A stretch of DNA of 64,000 nt from Paracoccus maritimus (lineage in GTDB: Bacteria > Pseudomonadota > Alphaproteobacteria > Rhodobacterales > Rhodobacteraceae). Positions 9,624 to 23,047 of this stretch are shown here, piece by piece. Under the pieces are notes generated by a model that did not search any database, had not been told where the DNA came from, and saw only the letters and a program-made list of their open reading frames with translations. Position numbers and translations under genes: made by a program. Position 1 is the stretch's first letter. Each line of letters begins with the position of its first letter. Location: the NCBI RefSeq assembly GCF_025195095.1, contig NZ_JANAVZ010000002.1:372001-436000 (forward strand). Direction: 5' to 3'.

Positions 9624-10154
9624 ATGACGAAGAACGGGCATATCACCCTTGTCACCGGCGGGGCCCGTTCGGGGAAATCCGCGCTGGCCGAGCGGCTGGT
9701 CGCGCGGCATGCCGGGCCGCGCATCTACATCGCGACCGCGCAGGCGGGCGATGCCGAGATGGCGGAAAGAATACAATTACATCAACTGCGTCGCAATGAC
9801 GCCTGGACGACGATCGAGGCACCGCACGATCTGACCGGGGCGCTGCACGCCAGCGACGGGCAGGGGGTTCGGCTGGTGGATTGCCTGACACTGTGGCTGT
9901 CGAACTGCCTTGGATCGGCAGATTTCGGCGCATTGGTCGGGACGTTGCGTCAGCAATGCTGTCCTGTTGTCCTTGTTACCAATGAGCTGGGGCACGGCAT
10001 CGTGCCGGACAACGCGCTGGCACGCAAATTTCGCGATCAGCACGGCTGGATGAATCAGGCCGTCGGGGATATCGCCGATGAGGTCTGGATATCGGTCAGC
10101 GGCCAGCCCTTGCGTCTGAAACCTATGCGAGAGTCACCGGATGAGATCATTTGA
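9624..10154 (+). CDS. cobU: Adenosylcobinamide kinase / adenosylcobinamide-phosphate guanylyltransferase
   Basis: The bifunctional enzyme phosphorylates adenosylcobinamide and converts it to adenosylcobinamide-GDP in the nucleotide-loop branch of B12 synthesis. The 176-residue product has the P-loop GGARSGKS at residues 12-19, the RIQLHQLRR segment carrying the guanylylated histidine region, and LVDCLTLWLSN and VTNELGHGIVP. The ATG at 9624 is preferred over a GTG 18 bases upstream. Its 3' end overlaps cobT by 14 bases. Confidence 0.93.
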   Translation: MTKNGHITLVTGGARSGKSALAERLVARHAGPRIYIATAQAGDAEMAERIQLHQLRRNDAWTTIEAPHDLTGALHASDGQGVRLVDCLTLWLSNCLGSADFGALVGTLRQQCCPVVLVTNELGHGIVPDNALARKFRDQHGWMNQAVGDIADEVWISVSGQPLRLKPMRESPDEII

Positions 10155-11094
10155 CGAAGTCGCGGCACAGCGTGCGCGCGATCGCCAGAACCAGCTGACC
10201 AAGCCACCCGGATCTTTGGGACGACTTGAGGAACTGGCCGTCTTCATGGCGGGATGGCAGGGTCGGGATCGGCCCGAGCTGAACCGAGCGCAGGCGCTGG
10301 TTTTCGCAGGCAATCATGGCATCGTCGCGCAGGGCGTGAATCCGTTTCCGGCCGATGTGACGGCGTTGATGGTTCAGAACTTCGCGGCCGGGGGGGCGGC
10401 GATCAACCAGATCTGCTCGGTCGCCGGGGCTGAACTTGCCATCGTGCCGATGGACCTCGACCGACCGACCCGCGACTTCACCCAAGCTGCGGCGATGGAT
10501 ATGCCCGAGGTCCATGCGGCCATGTCCATCGGCGCGGATTCGGTCGATCCCAAAGCCGACATCCTGATCCTTGGCGAAATGGGGATCGGCAATTCATCGG
10601 TCGCGGCGGCACAGGCGGCGTCCGTTTTCGGGGGCAGGGCGGAAGACTGGGTCGGGCCGGGAACCGGCGCCGAAGGTGATGTCCTTGCCCGCAAGCAGCG
10701 TGCGGTGTCCACGGGCATCGCCCTGCATTCCCCCAGCACTGCGCGGGAAACGCTGGCTGCGTTCGGCGGACGGGAACAGGCAGCGATCTGCGGTGCGATC
10801 CTGCGCGCACAAGAGCTGGGCCTGCCGGTGATCCTGGACGGGTTCATCTGCACCGCAGCCGCCGCGGTTCTGAGGCGAGACGACCCCGAGGCGCTGGCCC
10901 ATTGCCTGATCGGTCACGAAAGCGCCGAGCCCGGACATCGTCGCCTGATTGCGGCGTTGGGGATGCGCCCGGTCCTGTCACTGGACATGCGTCTGGGCGA
11001 AGGCTCGGGCGCTGGGGTCGCGCTGATGGTTCTGCGTGCCGCGATCGCCTGCCATGGCGGCATGGCCACCTTCGCCGAGGCAGGGATTGGTTAG
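10141..11094 (+). CDS. cobT: Nicotinate-nucleotide--dimethylbenzimidazole phosphoribosyltransferase
   Basis: CobT makes alpha-ribazole phosphate from dimethylbenzimidazole and nicotinate mononucleotide, the lower ligand of cobalamin. The 317-residue protein is slightly shorter than the usual 340-350. It has KPPGSLGRLE near the N-terminus, AGNHGI, GEMGIGN, and the C-terminal LGEGSGAG with the catalytic glutamate. It overlaps cobU by 14 bases and cobS by about 8, so the three genes are one translation-coupled unit. Confidence 0.95.
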   Translation: MRSFDEVAAQRARDRQNQLTKPPGSLGRLEELAVFMAGWQGRDRPELNRAQALVFAGNHGIVAQGVNPFPADVTALMVQNFAAGGAAINQICSVAGAELAIVPMDLDRPTRDFTQAAAMDMPEVHAAMSIGADSVDPKADILILGEMGIGNSSVAAAQAASVFGGRAEDWVGPGTGAEGDVLARKQRAVSTGIALHSPSTARETLAAFGGREQAAICGAILRAQELGLPVILDGFICTAAAAVLRRDDPEALAHCLIGHESAEPGHRRLIAALGMRPVLSLDMRLGEGSGAGVALMVLRAAIACHGGMATFAEAGIG

Positions 11095-11803
11095 GCGCTG
11101 GCATCAGTTTCTGCTGGCGCTGGTCTTTCTGACCCGGCTGCCGCTGGGGAACGCGCTGCCGCCGCGCATCATGCCGCTGGCGCAAAGCGCATGGGCTTTT
11201 CCACTGGTCGGTGCGGTAGTCGGCGCAATCGCATCGCTGCCGCTGTTGCTGCCTGGGCCGCCGATGCTGACGGCGGCGCTGTCGGTGGCGCTGTCGGTCT
11301 GGTTGACCGGCGCGCTGCACGAGGATGCGCTGGCCGATCTGGCCGATGCAGGCGGCGGCAAGGATACCGAATCCCGTCTGCGGATCATGCGTGATTCCCG
11401 CATCGGCAGCTATGGGGTCATGGCCCTGATCCTGGTATCGATTGTGCGGGTGGTGTCCCTGACCGCGCTGGGACCGGCGGCGCTGATCGCCGCCGCGGCC
11501 TCGGGGCGCGCGGCAAGCGTCTTGGTCATGGCGGCGCTGCCGCCCGCGCGGTCGGACGGGCTGGGCCACGCCGCCGGTCGCCCCGCCTGGGCCGGCGTAG
11601 CTTTTGCATGCCTGACCGCGCTTGTCGCGGTACTGTGCGCGGGGCCGGGCAGCGTCATCGCTCTGATCGCGGCAATTTTGGCGATCGCGGCGGTGATCCG
11701 CCAGGCCCGGATCTGGCTGGGCGGCCAAAGCGGGGATGTGCTGGGCAGCGCCTCGATCCTGACCGAAACCGCAATTCTTTCAGCGTTCGCGATGGCTGGC
11801 TAA
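11087..11803 (+). CDS. cobS: Adenosylcobinamide-GDP ribazoletransferase (cobalamin 5'-phosphate synthase)
   Basis: CobS is the membrane enzyme that joins adenosylcobinamide-GDP and alpha-ribazole phosphate. The product is almost wholly hydrophobic, with FLTRLPLG near the start and HEDALADLADAGGG (about residues 78-91), the acidic metal-binding motif of the family. The start is uncertain: I prefer a TTG at 11087 behind CGAGGCAGG, giving 238 residues and the usual family N-terminus; a GTG at 11036 would add 17 residues inside cobT. Confidence 0.88.
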   Translation: MVRRWHQFLLALVFLTRLPLGNALPPRIMPLAQSAWAFPLVGAVVGAIASLPLLLPGPPMLTAALSVALSVWLTGALHEDALADLADAGGGKDTESRLRIMRDSRIGSYGVMALILVSIVRVVSLTALGPAALIAAAASGRAASVLVMAALPPARSDGLGHAAGRPAWAGVAFACLTALVAVLCAGPGSVIALIAAILAIAAVIRQARIWLGGQSGDVLGSASILTETAILSAFAMAG

Positions 11804-11927
11804 GCCCTTCGGCGGTCATGCTTGACGCTGCGAAAACCCTCGCGCATACCCCCGAGACGGTGCGAGAATGCAGCGCAAGGTGGCATATCCGAACAAGGCT
11901 GCCTGCCAACGAACCGGGGAGGATATC

Positions 11928-12557
11928 ATGGGCAGCCTGTTGGCCCTTTCGCGCGGCATCGACCGCATCAATACGCTGATCGGCCGAACCGCGTCGTGGC
12001 TGATCCTGCTGGCGATCTTTGTCAGCGCCGTCAACGCGGTCGTGCGCAAGGTCTTCAGCGTATCATCGAACGCCTGGCTTGAATTGCAATGGTATCTTTA
12101 TGGCGGGGCGTTTCTTCTGGCGGCGGCCTATACGCTGCTGGAAAACGAACATATCCGGATCGACGTGATCTATGGCCGGTGGTCGCGGCGCGTGCAGCAC
12201 TGGATCGACCTTGTGGGCACCACGCTGTTCCTGCTGCCCTTCTCGGCGATCATGATATCGCTGGTCTATCCCTCTCTGATGAGTTCGTGGCGCGCGCATG
12301 AAATATCGATGAATGCGGGCGGGCTGCTGATTTGGCCGGCCAAGGCCGTGCTGCTGGCCGGATTCGTGCTGCTGTTTGCACAGGGGCTGTCGGAACTTGT
12401 CAAGAAGATCGCCGTGATGCGCGGCGTGATCCCCGACCCGCATGCTCCCGCCGGCACCCACGACAGCGCCCTTCACGAGGCCCGGCTGATGACTGTCGGC
12501 ACAGCGCCTGACCACAGCCGTGACGACATCAGCGACGATCGGGAGAACCGCGCGTGA
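11928..12557 (+). CDS. dctQ: TRAP transporter small permease (DctQ)
   Basis: The 209-residue small subunit has four hydrophobic helices (first at about 25-45) and a typical NAWLELQWYLYGGAFLLAAAYTLLENEHIRIDV-like DctQ core, here at about residues 50-80. The ATG at 11928 follows GGGGAGG. The C-terminal 40 residues are polar. It overlaps dctM by GTGA at 12554-12557. Confidence 0.9.
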   Translation: MGSLLALSRGIDRINTLIGRTASWLILLAIFVSAVNAVVRKVFSVSSNAWLELQWYLYGGAFLLAAAYTLLENEHIRIDVIYGRWSRRVQHWIDLVGTTLFLLPFSAIMISLVYPSLMSSWRAHEISMNAGGLLIWPAKAVLLAGFVLLFAQGLSELVKKIAVMRGVIPDPHAPAGTHDSALHEARLMTVGTAPDHSRDDISDDRENRA

Positions 12558-14443
12558 TCGACCTTATCGCCCATAATCTTGCGCCCATCATGTTCTTCTC
12601 GATGGTCGTCTTTCTTCTGTTCGGCTATCCGATCGCCTTCGCGCTGGCGGCGAACGGGTTGCTGTTCTTCTTTTTCGGCGTCTTCATCACGCCCTATACC
12701 GATCAGGTCAACCTGGGCTGGAACCTGCTTGGTGCGCTTGGCGACCGGGTCTTTGGGGTCATGCGCAACGACACCTTGCTGGCCATCCCGTTCTTCACCT
12801 TCATGGGGATCGTTCTGGAAAGGTCACGCATGGCCGAGGAACTGCTGGATACCGTCGGCCAGTTGTTCGGTCCTGTTCGCGGCGGCCTGGCCTATGCGGT
12901 GGTTCTGGTCGGGGCGCTGCTGGCCGCGACCACCGGCGTCGTGGCGGCATCGGTCATCTCGATGGGGCTGATCTCGCTGCCGATCATGATGCGCTATGGT
13001 TATGACAAGCGGCTTGCCAGCGGGGTCATCACCGCGTCCGGCACGCTGGCGCAGATCATTCCGCCGTCGCTTGTGCTGATCGTGCTGGCCGACCAGTTGG
13101 GCCGTTCCGTCGGCGATATCTACAAGGGTGCCCTGATCCCGGCATTCGTCCTGGTCGGGATCTATCTGGCCTATATCGCCGTGCTGTCCATCATTCGCCC
13201 CAAGACGATGCCCGCACTGCCGCCAGAGGCGCGCACCCTTGGCGGCGGTGGCTGGTCGCTGATCGTGTCGATCGTCGCGGCAATCGCCATCTACTGGCTG
13301 GCCGAGCGTTACCTGGGTGCCACGCTGGGTGATGACAGTGCCATCTGGGCGGCGACGCTGTCGGTTGGTGTCATGCTGATCGTGGCATTGGCCGACCGGT
13401 ATCTGAAGCTGGGGCTGATGTCGCCGATGACACGCGAGGTGATCATCGTGATGATCCCGCCGCTGGCCCTGGTGTTTCTTGTGCTGGGCACGATCTTCCT
13501 GGGCATCGCCACCCCGACCGAGGGGGGCGCGATGGGTGCGGTGGGTGCGTTGGCGCTGACCGCGATCAAGGGCAGGCTGACGGTGGATGTCGTGCGTCAG
13601 GCCCTGCTGTCCACGACGCGTCTTTCCAGCTTTGTCATGTTCATCCTGATCGGCGCGACAGTCTTTTCGCTGACCTATTATTCGATCAATGGCCATATCT
13701 GGGTGCGCGATCTGCTGACCGCGCTTCCCGGGGGCGAATACGGGTTCCTGATCGCGGTCTGCGCGATCATCTTCTTCCTGGCCTTCTTTCTGGACTTCTT
13801 CGAACTGGCCTTCGTGATCGTGCCGCTGCTGATCCCTGCGGCAAACGCGCTGGAGATCGACCTGATCTGGTTCGGCATCATTCTGGCGATGACGATGCAG
13901 ACATCGTTCCTGACGCCGCCGGTGGGTTTCGCGCTGTTCTACCTGCGATCAGTGGCGCCGCGCAAAGCCTATCGCGACGCCGTCACCGGCAAGGAAATCG
14001 GGTCCGTCAGCACCGTCGACATCTATCGCGGTGCGGTCGCCTTTGTCGGTCTGCAGATCATGATGATCGCGCTGGTGATCGCTTTTCCGCAGATGGTCAT
14101 GCACTACAAGGGCGCGCCGGTTGATACCTCGAATATCAGGATCCAGATCCCCTCTAATGGCGGGGGGCTGGGTGGACTGGGCGGTGGTCTTGGGGGCGGA
14201 CTTGGCGGCTCGCCGTTTGGGCAGCCACCGGCGGCGGGCGGCGATGGTGCCGGTACGCCATCTGGCGGGCTTGGCGGTCTGGGTGGCACCCCGAATTTCG
14301 GCGGCAGCGCCGGTGATGCCACCGCTGATGCACCGGCGCTCACGCAGCAGCCCGATCAGGACGCGCCGGCAAATGAACCGTCCGGCGGGCTTGGCGGGAT
14401 GGGCCTTGACGGCCCGCCGCCGGGACTGGGCGGCGGCAACTGA
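12554..14443 (+). CDS. dctM: TRAP transporter large permease (DctM) with a glycine-rich C-terminal extension
   Basis: The large membrane subunit catalyses ion-coupled import. Residues 1 to about 530 form a DctM permease with many helices, FGVMRNDTLLAIPFFTFMG, VVAASVISMGL, and TPTEGGAMGA. A long central insertion with extra helices (about residues 225-300) is as in TakM-type permeases. After the last helix the protein continues for about 96 residues of Gly-Leu-Gly-rich low-complexity sequence (14153-14443), ending GLGGGN. Most DctM proteins stop at the last helix. The GTG start overlaps the dctQ stop. A terminator follows. Confidence 0.92.
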   Translation: MIDLIAHNLAPIMFFSMVVFLLFGYPIAFALAANGLLFFFFGVFITPYTDQVNLGWNLLGALGDRVFGVMRNDTLLAIPFFTFMGIVLERSRMAEELLDTVGQLFGPVRGGLAYAVVLVGALLAATTGVVAASVISMGLISLPIMMRYGYDKRLASGVITASGTLAQIIPPSLVLIVLADQLGRSVGDIYKGALIPAFVLVGIYLAYIAVLSIIRPKTMPALPPEARTLGGGGWSLIVSIVAAIAIYWLAERYLGATLGDDSAIWAATLSVGVMLIVALADRYLKLGLMSPMTREVIIVMIPPLALVFLVLGTIFLGIATPTEGGAMGAVGALALTAIKGRLTVDVVRQALLSTTRLSSFVMFILIGATVFSLTYYSINGHIWVRDLLTALPGGEYGFLIAVCAIIFFLAFFLDFFELAFVIVPLLIPAANALEIDLIWFGIILAMTMQTSFLTPPVGFALFYLRSVAPRKAYRDAVTGKEIGSVSTVDIYRGAVAFVGLQIMMIALVIAFPQMVMHYKGAPVDTSNIRIQIPSNGGGLGGLGGGLGGGLGGSPFGQPPAAGGDGAGTPSGGLGGLGGTPNFGGSAGDATADAPALTQQPDQDAPANEPSGGLGGMGLDGPPPGLGGGN

Positions 14444-14450
14444 TCGAACG

Positions 14451-14476
14451 GTGCCGGTCCAGACCGGCGCTTTTCT
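14451..14476 (+). terminator. Rho-independent terminator of dctQM
   Basis: GTGCCGGT and ACCGGCGC form an 8-bp stem (one G-U pair) around CCAG, followed by TTTTC on the plus strand, 8 bases after the dctM stop. Confidence 0.75.
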
Positions 14477-14498
14477 TTCGTCACGGCTTCGAGAATCG

Positions 14499-14530
14499 AA
14501 AACGCCCGCCGCGAGAGATCGCGGCGGGCG
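14499..14530 (-). terminator. Rho-independent terminator of the TRAP receptor gene
   Basis: A 12-bp perfect stem, CGCCCGCCGCGA at 14503-14514 with its complement at 14519-14530 and a GAGA loop. On the minus strand it is followed by TTTT, 20 bases past the receptor stop. Confidence 0.85.
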
Positions 14531-14550
14531 TCGGATCAGGAACTAAGGGC

Positions 14551-15861
<1,311 letters not shown>

Positions 15862-15885
15862 TCAGGATCCTGGCATTGGCGCCCA

Positions 15886-15921
15886 GAAAAGCCTGCCCGC
15901 GACTGGATCGCGGACAGGGCT
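15886..15921 (-). terminator. Rho-independent terminator of eno
   Basis: Near-perfect stem (15890-15903 with 15908-15921, one bulge and one G-U) just past the eno stop; TTTTC follows on the minus strand (AAAA at 15887-15890 on plus). Confidence 0.75.
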
Positions 15922-15927
15922 AGAATG

Positions 15928-17223
<1,296 letters not shown>

Positions 17224-17271
17224 TTAGCGCCTACATAGCTGCCGTGGCGGCAAGTCGAAAGCCGCAATTTG

Positions 17272-17961
17272 TCAGGGCAGGGTGATCTCGGCCCAGATCG
17301 GCAGGTGATCCGAGGCATCGCGCGCGCCCGCGCCCGAGAACACCCCGTGCCGCAGCAATTCCAGATGTCGTGACATTGCGATGCGATCCAGCCGGAAACG
17401 TGGCAACGGGGCGGGATAGGACGGGCCGGGCGCAATAACCCGGAATCCGGCCAGAGATTCCAACCCGCGCTCATCATGCCATTCATTGAAATCGCCCATC
17501 AGCACGATGTTGTCGTCCGCGATCCGTGCGGCCTGCGCGCTGATCCGAGCCAGCTGCGCGCGCCGCGACGACCGCACCAGTCCCAGATGAACGCCAATGA
17601 TCGTCAGCCCAGGCAAACGCAAGGCCAGCGCTCCGCGCGGTTCCAACCCCGGCAGGGGAAGCCGCCGCACGACGGCGTTCTGGGCCAGCTCGGGCCGCAG
17701 CAGGATGGTCTGGCCGTGCCAGCCAAGAGAGTTCTCGCCGCTTGGTCTGCTGATGTCGGCGGGCACAAGACCGGTCTGGTCCTGGATCAGCGCCCGCGGC
17801 AGCGCCTCGGGGCGGGCGCCAAAGCGGAAATCGACCTCTTGCAGGGCAATGATATCGGGGCGCATGGCCGCTATGACGGCCAGATTCCGCTCGGGGGCGT
17901 GCGGGCCGGTCAGGCCGCGGCATTTGTGCAGGTTGTAACTTGCTACTCGAATGACCGCCAC
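17272..17961 (-). CDS. Endonuclease/exonuclease/phosphatase-family hydrolase
   Basis: The 229-residue protein has the metal-dependent EEP fold: N-terminal SYNLHKCRG, ALQEVDFR with the metal-binding Glu (about residue 41), GVHLGLV, MGDFNEWHD and the C-terminal ASDHLPI with the catalytic Asp-His pair. EEP enzymes cut phosphodiester or phosphomonoester bonds in DNA, RNA, lipids or inositol phosphates. No signal peptide is seen, so it is probably cytoplasmic. The specific substrate cannot be inferred. Confidence 0.85.
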   Translation of the reverse strand: MAVIRVASYNLHKCRGLTGPHAPERNLAVIAAMRPDIIALQEVDFRFGARPEALPRALIQDQTGLVPADISRPSGENSLGWHGQTILLRPELAQNAVVRRLPLPGLEPRGALALRLPGLTIIGVHLGLVRSSRRAQLARISAQAARIADDNIVLMGDFNEWHDERGLESLAGFRVIAPGPSYPAPLPRFRLDRIAMSRHLELLRHGVFSGAGARDASDHLPIWAEITLP

Positions 17962-18066
17962 GTCGCGTCCTCAAAAGGTTCGTCAGAAGATATCGCGACG
18001 GTGCCTGGTCGCAAGAGGACTTTGCCGAACGACAGGGGAATGTCGGGCCAAAGAAAGCACGGGTGC

Positions 18067-19467
18067 TCAGGTTCCGCAGAATGTCTGCCGCACAGCCTCG
18101 GACGCCAACGGCGCGTTTGCCAGGTGATCCCATTCCTGACGAACCTCACGCGGATGGGTGACAGCATCGAACAGCAGCCGGAAAGGCTGAAGGTCGTCTT
18201 TCACGGCAGCCTGGATCGCCTGTTCGACCCGGTGGTTGCGTGGAATGCGTCTTGGGTTGGCGTGGGCCATCAGCGCCGGGTCCGGGTCATGTTCCTGCCA
18301 GCGCAGCGCCCAGTCGTCGAATGCCGACGGATCCTTGAATTCGTCGCGCGCCGTGCCGTCGCTCAGCCCTGCGAAGACGCGCGTGAAATCCGCCCGGTCG
18401 CGGGCCATCAGCGTCAGCAATTCCTCGGCCAGTTCCTGCACCGGGGCGGCCTCGGTCAGGCCCAGCTTCTCGCCAAAGCGGCGACACCAGGCGGCCTGAT
18501 ACAGCGGCGCAAAACCGTGCACCGATTTCGTCGCCGCCTCGATCGCCGCATCGCGCTGACCCATCAGCGGGATCAGGCAGGTGGCCAGCTGCGCCAGATT
18601 CCAGACCGCAACCTGCGGCTGCTGCGCCCAGGCATAGCGCCCCGCGTGATCGATAGATGAGAAAACCGTATCCGGGTGATATGCATCCATGAAGGCGCAG
18701 GGGCCGTAATCGATCGTTTCGCCCGATATTGCCATGTTGTCGGTATTCATGACCCCGTGGATGAATCCCAGCGCCATCCACTGCGCGATGGTTTCGGCCT
18801 GCCGCGCGACGATATGATCCAGCAACGATAACGGCCCGGTCGCCTGCGGATAGTGCCGTTCGATGACATGGTCGGTCAGCGCGCCAAGCGCCGATTCGTT
18901 GCCGCGCACGGCGAAGTACTGGAATGTGCCGACCCGAATATGACTGGATGCGACACGGGTCAGCACAGCACCTGGAAACCCGTCCTCGCGCCACACGGTT
19001 TCACCGGTCGCCACGGCCGCCAGCGCGCGGGTGGTGGGCACGCCCATGGCGGACATGAATTCGCTGACGACGTATTCCCGCAGCACGGGTCCGATCCAGG
19101 CCCGGCCGTCGCCGCGGCGCGAAAAAGGTGTCTTGCCGCTGCCCTTCAACTGAATATCGAAACGGGCACCATCCGGCGCCACGACTTCGCCCAGAAGCAC
19201 GGCGCGCCCGTCGCCAAGCTGCGGAACGAACCCTCCGAACTGATGCCCTGCATAAGCTTGGGCGATGGGTTCCGCGCTGTCGGGCATGGCGTTCCCGGCT
19301 AGCATCGCCGTGCCTTCCGGTCCACTCAGCCATGCCGCATCCAGACCAAGCCGGCCCGCCAATCCCTCATTCAGTGCCAGCAGAACCGGCTTGGTCACAG
19401 GCGTCGGATCGACGCGCGCGAAGAAACCATCGGGCAGACGGGCATAGCTGTTGTCGAAATGGATCAT
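18067..19467 (-). CDS. selO: Protein adenylyltransferase SelO (YdiU), cysteine form
   Basis: SelO is a pseudokinase-fold enzyme that transfers AMP to Ser/Thr/Tyr of target proteins and links to redox stress. The 466-residue protein shows [20 protein letters not shown], the nucleotide-binding [17 protein letters not shown], and the metal and catalytic region HGVMNTDNM...DYGP. It ends FCGT: the Cys is third from the end, the same position as selenocysteine in vertebrate SelO. GGAGG precedes the ATG at 19467. It is divergent from obgE. Confidence 0.93.
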   Translation of the reverse strand: MIHFDNSYARLPDGFFARVDPTPVTKPVLLALNEGLAGRLGLDAAWLSGPEGTAMLAGNAMPDSAEPIAQAYAGHQFGGFVPQLGDGRAVLLGEVVAPDGARFDIQLKGSGKTPFSRRGDGRAWIGPVLREYVVSEFMSAMGVPTTRALAAVATGETVWREDGFPGAVLTRVASSHIRVGTFQYFAVRGNESALGALTDHVIERHYPQATGPLSLLDHIVARQAETIAQWMALGFIHGVMNTDNMAISGETIDYGPCAFMDAYHPDTVFSSIDHAGRYAWAQQPQVAVWNLAQLATCLIPLMGQRDAAIEAATKSVHGFAPLYQAAWCRRFGEKLGLTEAAPVQELAEELLTLMARDRADFTRVFAGLSDGTARDEFKDPSAFDDWALRWQEHDPDPALMAHANPRRIPRNHRVEQAIQAAVKDDLQPFRLLFDAVTHPREVRQEWDHLANAPLASEAVRQTFCGT

Positions 19468-19491
19468 GGCAGCCTCCTGCTTGACATCTAG

Positions 19492-21754
<2,263 letters not shown>

Positions 21755-21755
<1 letters not shown>

Positions 21756-22039
21756 TGGCGCATCTTGAGATCACCTATTGCACGGGGTGCAACTGGCTGT
21801 TGCGTGCGGGCTGGTATGCGCAGGAATGCCTGTCCACCTTCGGTACGTCGCTGCGCGTCACAATCGTGCCTGATGACAGCGGCGGGGTGTTTCGCATCAC
21901 GCTGGACGACCAGCAGATCTGGGAACGCAAGGCGGATGGCGGTTTTCCGGATATCAGGACGCTGAAGCAGCGTATCCGCGACCGGATCGCACCGGAACGA
22001 TCCTTGGGACATCTGGATCGCGACAGCGGCAAAGGCTGA
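21755..22039 (+). CDS. SelT/SelW/SelH-family thioredoxin-fold protein (cysteine form)
   Basis: The 94-residue protein matches the Rdx family: a short beta strand LEITY, then CTGC (residues 9-12) followed by NW, LRAGWYAQE, and a GGVFRI-type strand near the middle. The family is small thioredoxin-like redox proteins; animal SelW has selenocysteine at the second Cys. Here both are TGC codons. The ATG overlaps the last base of the proB stop (TGATG); a GTG 3 bases earlier is possible. Its partner protein is unknown. Confidence 0.85.
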
Positions 22040-22093
22040 GCGGAAGGCTTACACAGCCGGGGCGCCCAAGCCACCAGCAGAAGATCCCCAGGA

Positions 22094-23014
22094 TCAGGCG
22101 ACGCTTTTCGAGGGCCGCGACAGACGCGCGCCGGTCGCCCCGCGCGTCAGCCTTGGCGCGTCCTTGTCCGGTGCGGGCAATGCCAGCACCGTGTCGCGCA
22201 GGGCCGCAATCGCCTCTTCGCTGTTGCGTGGCAGGGTTGCCGGATCGATCGGCCTGCCGACGCTGACCCGATAGGTCTGGCCGGCCTTGTTCAGCACCTC
22301 GTTGAACAGGGTGACATCCCGAAGCGTCGGGTGGATCGCATCCAGCAGATAGAACAGCGCGGAATTACGCGCCCGTATCCGCAGCGGAATGACCGGCACG
22401 CCGAACTTCCGTGCGATCATCGCCGCGCTGGCCATCCACGGCCGTTCCGTCAATGTCAGTCCGCGCCGCTTGGCCAGCCGTCCCGAGGGAAAGATCAGGC
22501 CAATCCGCCCTGCTTCCAACGCGGTGCGGGTATAATCCATCGTTGCCTTGGTCTTGGCATGGCTGCGCTTTTCGTGCCGCCACTCGACTCCTGCGATCAT
22601 ATCCTCGACCTGCGGCAGGACGCGGATCATGTCGTGATTCGCATAGATGAACAGATCGTCGCGCATCTGCGCCAGAACCGCGTGCATCACGATCCCGTCC
22701 GCGATGCCGGTGGGATGGTTCGACACGATCAGCGCCGGTCCGGTCGCCGGGATATGTTCGATCCCGGTCACGCGCACGTCGCGGACGATCAGATCGGTCA
22801 TCCGGCGCATGATCTCGGGCGCGGGAAGGTCACGGAATTCCGCCCCCAGCTCAATCGTGCGGGGATAGCGCAGCAATCCCATCATCGCCCGTCGTGCGAT
22901 CCGGTGATGCAGCCGGTTCGAGTAAAGCCACGGTGCCCGCTCGGCAATCAGCGGGTCCAGTCTGGCCTGCATCTCGGCCCTTGCATCGGCGTATCGGTCA
23001 CTCATCTGCAGCAT
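22094..23014 (-). CDS. Lysophospholipid acyltransferase family protein (PlsC-like)
   Basis: The roughly 306-residue protein has the acyltransferase block NHPTGIAD (the HX4D motif, about residues 108-115), IFPSGRLAKR as block III and VPVIPLRI as block IV, in the order of 1-acylglycerol-3-phosphate acyltransferases. It has little hydrophobic N-terminus, so may be a peripheral membrane enzyme. It could act on lysophosphatidate, ornithine lipid or other acceptors. Start uncertain: ATG at 23014 or 23005, or a TTG at 23041. It lies 3' of pepN. Confidence 0.82.
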   Translation of the reverse strand: MLQMSDRYADARAEMQARLDPLIAERAPWLYSNRLHHRIARRAMMGLLRYPRTIELGAEFRDLPAPEIMRRMTDLIVRDVRVTGIEHIPATGPALIVSNHPTGIADGIVMHAVLAQMRDDLFIYANHDMIRVLPQVEDMIAGVEWRHEKRSHAKTKATMDYTRTALEAGRIGLIFPSGRLAKRRGLTLTERPWMASAAMIARKFGVPVIPLRIRARNSALFYLLDAIHPTLRDVTLFNEVLNKAGQTYRVSVGRPIDPATLPRNSEEAIAALRDTVLALPAPDKDAPRLTRGATGARLSRPSKSVA

Positions 23015-23047
23015 CTTGCATCGCCCCGCGCGCGCCCGCAAGCGCCG

